Assembly: GCA_951799405.1 (NCBI GenBank)
Contig: OX637332.1
Coordinates: 14,389,001-14,453,000 of the forward strand
Direction of reading: 5' to 3'
Source of the DNA: Agapetus fuscipes
Lineage: Eukaryota > Arthropoda > Insecta > Trichoptera > Glossosomatidae
Length of the DNA stretch: 64,000 nt
The position numbers were made by a program, and so were the translations under genes. The notes beneath the pieces are model-generated. The model was not told the DNA's origin. It saw only the letters and a list, made by a program, of their open reading frames with translations, and made no database searches. Of the stretch, positions 59,578-64,000 are shown piece by piece; within the stretch, counting starts at the first letter, position 1; each line of letters opens with the position of its first letter.

Positions 59578-59775
59578 TTAAATATGCTCTTTGCTGAGTT
59601 GAACAAAATCATATATTATGCCTTTATCAAAGACCGGTCAATGTAAGTCCATTCAGCCTCACAGTATCTGGATCTTGATTGAGATATGCCGCTTTCCATA
59701 GCGACGCGCAAGGTCATAGAGGGCTCTTTAGGTGTGAATGTGTGATTAACACAGTAACAGCACTTACCAAATGAA
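59575..59775 (+). repeat. SINE-1 body and 3' end
   Basis: tatgctctttgctgagttga, tatcaaagaccggtcaatgt, atctggatcttgattgagat, atagagggctctttaggtgt, cagcacttaccaaatgaatc. The head is missing. Confidence 0.72.
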
Positions 59776-59925
59776 TCTAATCTAATCTAATCTAATCTAA
59801 GTTGCAAGGATATGTTACATTGAAGATTCACATTACATGCATTCTCACAACCAGACACGTACAAGTTCGCGCTTGCACATGCCTCATGTGAACCTACAAC
59901 ATAAAAATCAAATCTCAAATGGACT
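59765..59925 (-). repeat. LINE-A 3'-tail, distal half, with (TCTAA)n
   Basis: ctaatctaatctaatctaat, then a distal tail nearly identical to 45090-45222. It ends at aatctcaaatgga, where a 210-bp tandem duplication begins. Confidence 0.82.
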
Positions 59926-59930
59926 CATTG

Positions 59931-60340
59931 GAATCATTCTAATATTTATTTATTTTGTATGAGAACTTGGAAACAATGAGGGTAATAATTATGTAACATG
60001 AAAATCAAAAATGTAATTTGTTGTGCATGTTTCTTGACTTATAGATTGGTATGCGGCTGACCACCCATGCTGTAAAAAATGGTTCACTTTACCAATGTCA
60101 CTCCTGTTTCAGGGAAGAACGGCAAGAGAATGAACTCATGGAATCATTCTAATATTTATTTATTTTGTATGAGAACTTGGAAACAATGAGGGTAATAATT
60201 ATGTAACATGAAAATCAAAAATGTAATTTGTTGTGCATGTTTCTTGACTTATAGATTGGTATGCGGCTGACCACCCATGCTGTAAAAAATGGTTCACTTT
60301 ACCAATGTCACTCCTGTTTCAGGGAAGAACGGCAAGAGTT
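59931..60340 (+). repeat. Tandem duplication, 210 bp x 2, including the start of a LINE-A tail
   Basis: gaatcattctaatatttatt at 59931 recurs at 60141. Both units run through ttgttgtgcatgtttcttga cttatagattgg to aagaacggcaagag; the copies are virtually identical. Confidence 0.9.
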
Positions 60341-61150
60341 GCGGGGTGTATGTCCATTTAAGACTTGTGTTTTTATTTTATTGATTGTAGAGGCATTAAC
60401 TTTGTAATCGTTCATCATTAAGGATAAAAGAACAACAGCTTTGTTTTGTGTATATATATTTTTATACCACAACCGGTTTCGCAACTTGAAATAATCAAAA
60501 TCAACAAATTAAAAAATTCCCCTAATACACTTATTAACAACATATTAGCACCCAATTCATCCCCTTTGTTGACCATATTCCCAAGAAGCAATTTCTAAGA
60601 AATTATCCAGATGATGCAAACTCCACATATGGCCATCCTGCACCCCCCCCCCCTCCCTCTCCCATACCCTCACACAATGACACCCTCTAAGATGATTCCG
60701 TACTAAGCCATTTAGGGCCTGTTGCACCAAACTCCAATCAGACGAAAATCAAAATTAAGTGTGATTTCTCCCTTTCAAATCAAACAATTGATTGCATATA
60801 TGTAAGTCAGCTGATGTAAATCATATTTCCTGTTCAAATTCCATCACATTTTTACCAACTTTCGAGAAATATTTAACCGAGGTCCTTACCAGAACTAAGC
60901 AATCAAATTTGATGTTTCAATTAAATATTGATTGGAGGTTGGTGCAACTAATGTAACCACCTGACGATGCAAACGGATGTTTGCGAAACCGGTTGTGGTA
61001 TAAAAATATATAAGTATACTCACGTAATCGAAAAAAAAGCTGTTTTTCTTTTATCCTTGTGTTTTTATAATGTGTACATGTCTGCTTGTGAGAATGCATA
61101 TAATGTAAATCCCCAACGTAACATATCTTTGCAACTTAAATTAGATTAGA
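60141..61150 (+). repeat. LINE-A 3' tail split by a Penelope-like foldback
   Basis: Proximal to 60376 (ending gacttgtgtttttat), distal 61056-61150 (cttgtgtttttataatgtgt acatgtctgcttgtgag to gcaacttaaattagattag). The 13-bp cttgtgtttttat is present at both junctions. Confidence 0.85.
60377..61055. mobile_element. Penelope-like foldback, 0.68 kb, 13-bp target duplication
   Basis: Inverted ends: aaggataaaagaacaacagc ttt ... ataccacaaccggtttcgca ac (60419-60486), mirrored at 60980-61055. The right arm carries cctgacgatgcaaacggatg tttgcgaaaccggttg. This has CTGACGA, a GCAAAC/GTTTGC stem and GAAAC with one extra T, the same plan as the 19.9-kb unit. The interior has a C-run at about 60642-60653 and no ORF. 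Duplicated cttgtgtttttat flanks (60364-60376; 61056-61068). Confidence 0.78.
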
Positions 61151-61225
61151 AAATCGCTCATAGTCTAGTAGTTAGTGACACCGACACCTGGAAGGTAATG
61201 GATTTGAGCCCCATAGGAGCATGCT
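61150..61225 (+). repeat. SINE-1 head fragment
   Basis: ctcatagtctagtagttagt and gtaatggatttgagccccat; A- and B-box-like spacing as in other SINE-1 heads. Cut by the Gypsy LTR 15-30 bp later. Confidence 0.6.
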
Positions 61226-61238
61226 TTAACAGAGATAT

Positions 61239-61754
61239 TGTTATGTAAATATAAATATTGAAATAAGTATGGGTAGTTATAGTGTTATGTAAATATAAAT
61301 ATTGAAATAAGTATGGATAGTTATAGTTATAAGAATCCTCAAAAGTATTGGTAGGTAAGATCGATAATTATGTATAAGTGTAGAATTCTCTAGGCTAAGT
61401 AGGTATTGGTTATAATTATAGGAATACTGTATTGCATTGGTAGGTAGGATTTTGGTTGTGTCTAGGTAGTACGTGAAACATCGAGAAGTAATAATTACTC
61501 TGGAACCGTCTGGCGACTTTGGTTCTAGATCATACTGCTCTACAGAGTATAAAGGTGCGAATGGCCTGCAGAGCGGGGCAGTATCATAGAGACTTACAAA
61601 CACATCGAAGTCATCTGATCAGTGAACCAAAACCAAGTGGAATAATCGAGAAAGTAGTGTGAAAATAAATTTTGTAACTGTGTAAAATAAATAACTATTG
61701 AAGAAGACCTGTGTATTTTTAATTTGAAGACAATTGAACCCTAATTTCGTAACA
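61239..61754 (+). repeat. Putative 5' LTR
   Basis: Starts TGTTATG and ends CGTAACA (TGTTA...TAACA). A 44-bp tandem duplication at its start (61239-61282 and 61283-61326) makes the exact 5' base ambiguous. aataaa occurs at about 61664 and 61687. There is no second copy in the window to confirm the limits. Confidence 0.6.
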
Positions 61755-61755
61755 A

Positions 61756-61775
61756 TTGGCGTCAGGTGCGGAATT
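61756..61775 (+). other. Primer-binding-site-like sequence
   Basis: ttggcgtcaggtgcggaatt starts one base after the CA of the putative LTR. TGG at the start would pair with a tRNA CCA end; the primer tRNA is not identified. Confidence 0.5.
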
Positions 61776-62433
61776 GTCAAGAAAAATTAAGATCTTCTGT
61801 CTAAAAATACTTAAATAAAATAAATTAAATAAGTGTTAAAATGAACTTTATTCAAATTGAACTTTGTGTGAACTGACTTTTGTGAAAACAAGTGTTTAAA
61901 TAAATTTTTGTTAAAAGAAAAGACGCAAAAGCAAGTTGCTTATAAATTCTGGAACATCATATGGAACATAATTCTGGACATAATTCTGGACATAACATAA
62001 TGACTATTTCACCGCATTGAGAAAGTCATCAAATTGGACCATAGTTTTTTTTATTTTTGTGTGTGATTAAAAAAATAAAATAAATAAATAAAAATCTTGA
62101 AAAATATTACAAAAGAACGTTCCAGATTCATCGAGAAAAAGTTTTTGAATAACTATCCTTTGTTTACAAGTGTGTGAATGTACATGAAGTACCTACCTGT
62201 GTGTTTGAAAGACTTGAGACGAAATAAATAATTATGTACTATCAGACATTATTATGTTAAAAATATTGGTGAATTAAAAATAAATATTAAAAGACAGTAC
62301 CTACCAATCAGTGTAATCAGATAAATTATTATTTTGCTAAAGTACGTATTCAAAACAGCTATATATATAAAACTCAAAACTTGTATTAAATAAATTTAAA
62401 AATATTTTCGTTTTGAAGTAAATTTTGAAAAAA
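61776..62433 (+). other. Gypsy element leader (5' untranslated)
   Basis: AT-rich, no open frame of note; contains repeats of ggaacatcatatggaacata attctggac type at about 61950-62000. Confidence 0.5.
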
Positions 62434-63798
62434 ATGGCAACCAAAGTGAACATCAAGGACCTCAAAGTCACTGAGCTTAAAAATGAGCTTCTGGAGAGGG
62501 ACCTGGAGACCTCAGGAGGGAAGGCGGCCTTACAGGCACGCCTCATGGAGGCCTTAGAACAGTCAGGCGAAGACCCGGCATATTTTGTCATGGCGTCTGG
62601 AGGGGACCGCGCCTTGGACGAGCTAAACCTCAGCATCACCGGAAACTTCACTTCCATGGAGGAAAAGCTGAAAGGGGAGATGGCTGACAACGCCAAGACC
62701 CTGAAAGTGGAGATGGCTGACAACGCCAAGACCCTGGAGGAGAAGATGGCTGACAACGCCAGGACCCTGGAGGAGAAAATGGCTGACAATTCCAAGACCC
62801 TGAGGGAAGACCTGAAGGCGGAGATGGCTGACAACGCCAGGACCCTGAAGGCGGAGATAGCGGATAGTCTCACAACCCTGAAAGGAGAAATAGAGGAGAA
62901 GATGACAACCAACCTCTCGGCCCTGAAGGGGGAAATGGAGACTCGGATGTCAAACCTGGAAGACCGTCTGCGTGCCGAGCTGGCTGACAAGTGCCAGATG
63001 GAGTCCACCAGAATCTCCCCCAAAGGCGGCCTTCACGACGAGACCGACCAGGGATGCTCAACTCCAACCAGGATCACAAGAGGGGATGATGACCCTTCCC
63101 TAGCCAAGCACAACCTCCCAACCTTCGACGGGAAGACGTCGTGGGAGGAATACTTGACCCTCTTTGAGACGGCTGCCATGATGGGAGCCTGGAGCCAGCA
63201 GAAGAAGGCTTCGGTTCTCAGCCTGTCGCTCCGAGGAGACGCTCTCAGGGTTCTGCAGGCCATACCCCTGGACAACCGTGGTGACTTTGGGCAGCTGAAG
63301 CAGCGCTTGGATATGCGCTATGGCCACAAGTGCCTGGAGCAGCTGTACAAGTCGCAGCTGAACACAAGGGTGCAGAAGCCCAACGAGAGCCTCCAGGAGT
63401 TTGAAATGGACATCGCCCGCCTGGTACGAGACGCTTACCCGACAGCCTCCGACGACATCTGTGAGAGCTTGGCAGTGGACAAGTTCCTAAATGGATTGCG
63501 GGAATGGGAGACGCAACAAGCCGTAAAACTGGCCCATCCCAAGGCTTTGAACGAGGCGCTCAGCCAAGCTCTCGAGTTTGAGGCTGTCAAACAGTCCATC
63601 AGGGGCCACGCCAGGGTTCGTGCAGTCGAGGCAGAGGAGGTCAAGCTACCTACAACCGAGGAGCTAATTGAAAAAGTGCTGGAACGTCTGAGACCTCGAA
63701 GACGAGACCCACGCTGCTGGAACTGCGGACAGCTGGGCCACCTTAGCACCAAGTGTCCCAAGCCTCAGAAACCCAGAAAACAGGCTGCGGAAAACTAG
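62434..63798 (+). CDS. gag: Gag polyprotein of the Gypsy element
   Basis: 454 residues from ATG at 62434 (context aaaaaaATGG, preferred over the ATG at 62425). Residues about 5-40 look like a SAP-type helix pair (LKVTELKNELLERDLETSGG KAALQARLMEAL). Residues about 75-185 are a coiled coil made of 11-residue repeats (MADNAKTLEEK and variants). Residues about 230-390 are a retrotransposon capsid-like domain (LPTFDGKTSWEEYLTLFE, SLRGDALRVLQAIP, ESLQEFEMDIARLV). A CCHC knuckle follows at about 431-444 (CWNCGQLGHLSTKC). Forms virus-like particles and binds element RNA by family knowledge. Frame intact. Confidence 0.88.
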   Translation: MATKVNIKDLKVTELKNELLERDLETSGGKAALQARLMEALEQSGEDPAYFVMASGGDRALDELNLSITGNFTSMEEKLKGEMADNAKTLKVEMADNAKTLEEKMADNARTLEEKMADNSKTLREDLKAEMADNARTLKAEIADSLTTLKGEIEEKMTTNLSALKGEMETRMSNLEDRLRAELADKCQMESTRISPKGGLHDETDQGCSTPTRITRGDDDPSLAKHNLPTFDGKTSWEEYLTLFETAAMMGAWSQQKKASVLSLSLRGDALRVLQAIPLDNRGDFGQLKQRLDMRYGHKCLEQLYKSQLNTRVQKPNESLQEFEMDIARLVRDAYPTASDDICESLAVDKFLNGLREWETQQAVKLAHPKALNEALSQALEFEAVKQSIRGHARVRAVEAEEVKLPTTEELIEKVLERLRPRRRDPRCWNCGQLGHLSTKCPKPQKPRKQAAEN

Positions 63799-64000
63799 AA
63801 AGGGTTAATGGGAAGGGGCAACCGTTGACCCACGCTGGAGAGGCCCTGAAATCTGCTGCTACTGTCGCAACCGTGAGAGGAAAAGCCAGCAGCATTTTTA
63901 TCAATGGCATAATAGATGGAGTAACTCGTGAACTACTGGTGGACACGGGAGCAACCAGGACAATTCTGAGACGCGACATAGTGGCACGAGGTAAGCAGAT
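63783..64000 (+). CDS. pol: Start of pol: aspartic protease (partial)
   Basis: The frame is open from before the gag stop to the window end, in -1 relative to gag. It contains VRGKASSIFINGIIDG and ELLVDTGATRTILRRDI; DTGA is the protease active site. The offset suggests -1 frameshifting near the gag stop (ggaaaactag), but no textbook slippery heptamer plus stem was established. Confidence 0.8.

Larger units (their letters stand above)
61239..64000 (+). mobile_element. Ty3/Gypsy-type LTR retrotransposon, 5' part (runs off the window)
   Basis: The putative 5' LTR 61239-61754 is followed by a PBS-like site, a 680-bp leader, an intact gag (62434-63798) and the start of an overlapping protease frame. 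Coding is clean over the visible part, unlike every other retroelement in this window, so the insertion is probably young. The 3' half and second LTR lie outside. Confidence 0.82.

Overview
This window is a stretch of an AT-rich animal genome, most likely an arthropod and probably an insect. It has spliced genes with GT/AG introns and a very dense load of mobile elements: DIRS, several non-LTR (LINE) families, Penelope-like, Ty3/Gypsy, Helitron, hAT, piggyBac, MITEs and SINEs. The species cannot be named from sequence alone.

One cellular gene dominates. On the minus strand, 30 coding exons between 57067 and 15774 assemble into one continuous frame of about 1590 codons with six Neuralized homology repeats (NHR): a NEURL4 orthologue. 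Every splice phase I derived is consistent from the start ATG to a TGA. Almost all other sequence from 16 to 57 kb lies in its introns and is transposon-derived.

Layout. 1-2430: DIRS-like element (minus; RT and RNase H), with three separate in-place tandem arrays. 2.4-5.5 kb: unassigned, with a poly-T run and a possible LTR-element leader. 5.5-6.5 kb: near-perfect 450-bp-arm palindrome. 6.5-13.3 kb: LINE-A tails, a MITE, a hairpin and a piggyBac-like deletion derivative. 13.3-15.4 kb: decayed LINE-A whose tail contains a second MITE copy. 15.8-57.1 kb: NEURL4. Intron 13 (16.1 kb) holds a transposon nest. A hAT-like unit (30166-45504, exact 8-bp target duplication) contains LINE-B. LINE-B is split by a 7.08-kb Helitron (36965-44041) and by a CR1-like LINE-C (about 32995-36500). 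The Helitron carries exon-like pieces of other genes plus later SINE, hAT and Penelope insertions. 57.4-61.2 kb: LINE-A and SINE fragments and a Penelope-like foldback. 61.2 kb to the end: 5' part of a Ty3/Gypsy element (LTR, gag with SAP-like segment, coiled coil and zinc knuckle, start of protease).

The repeats interact. The commonest repeat (about 25 copies, both strands) appears to be the 3' tail of LINE-A. A tRNA-headed SINE family shares the 3' end of LINE-C and so probably uses its machinery; one copy is preceded directly by a 118-bp 5S rRNA-like sequence. Several short inverted elements combine a box resembling the hammerhead core with a stem and GAAAC, as expected for Penelope-like termini. 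Coordinates of repeats are by eye and may be off by tens of bases unless exact ends are stated.
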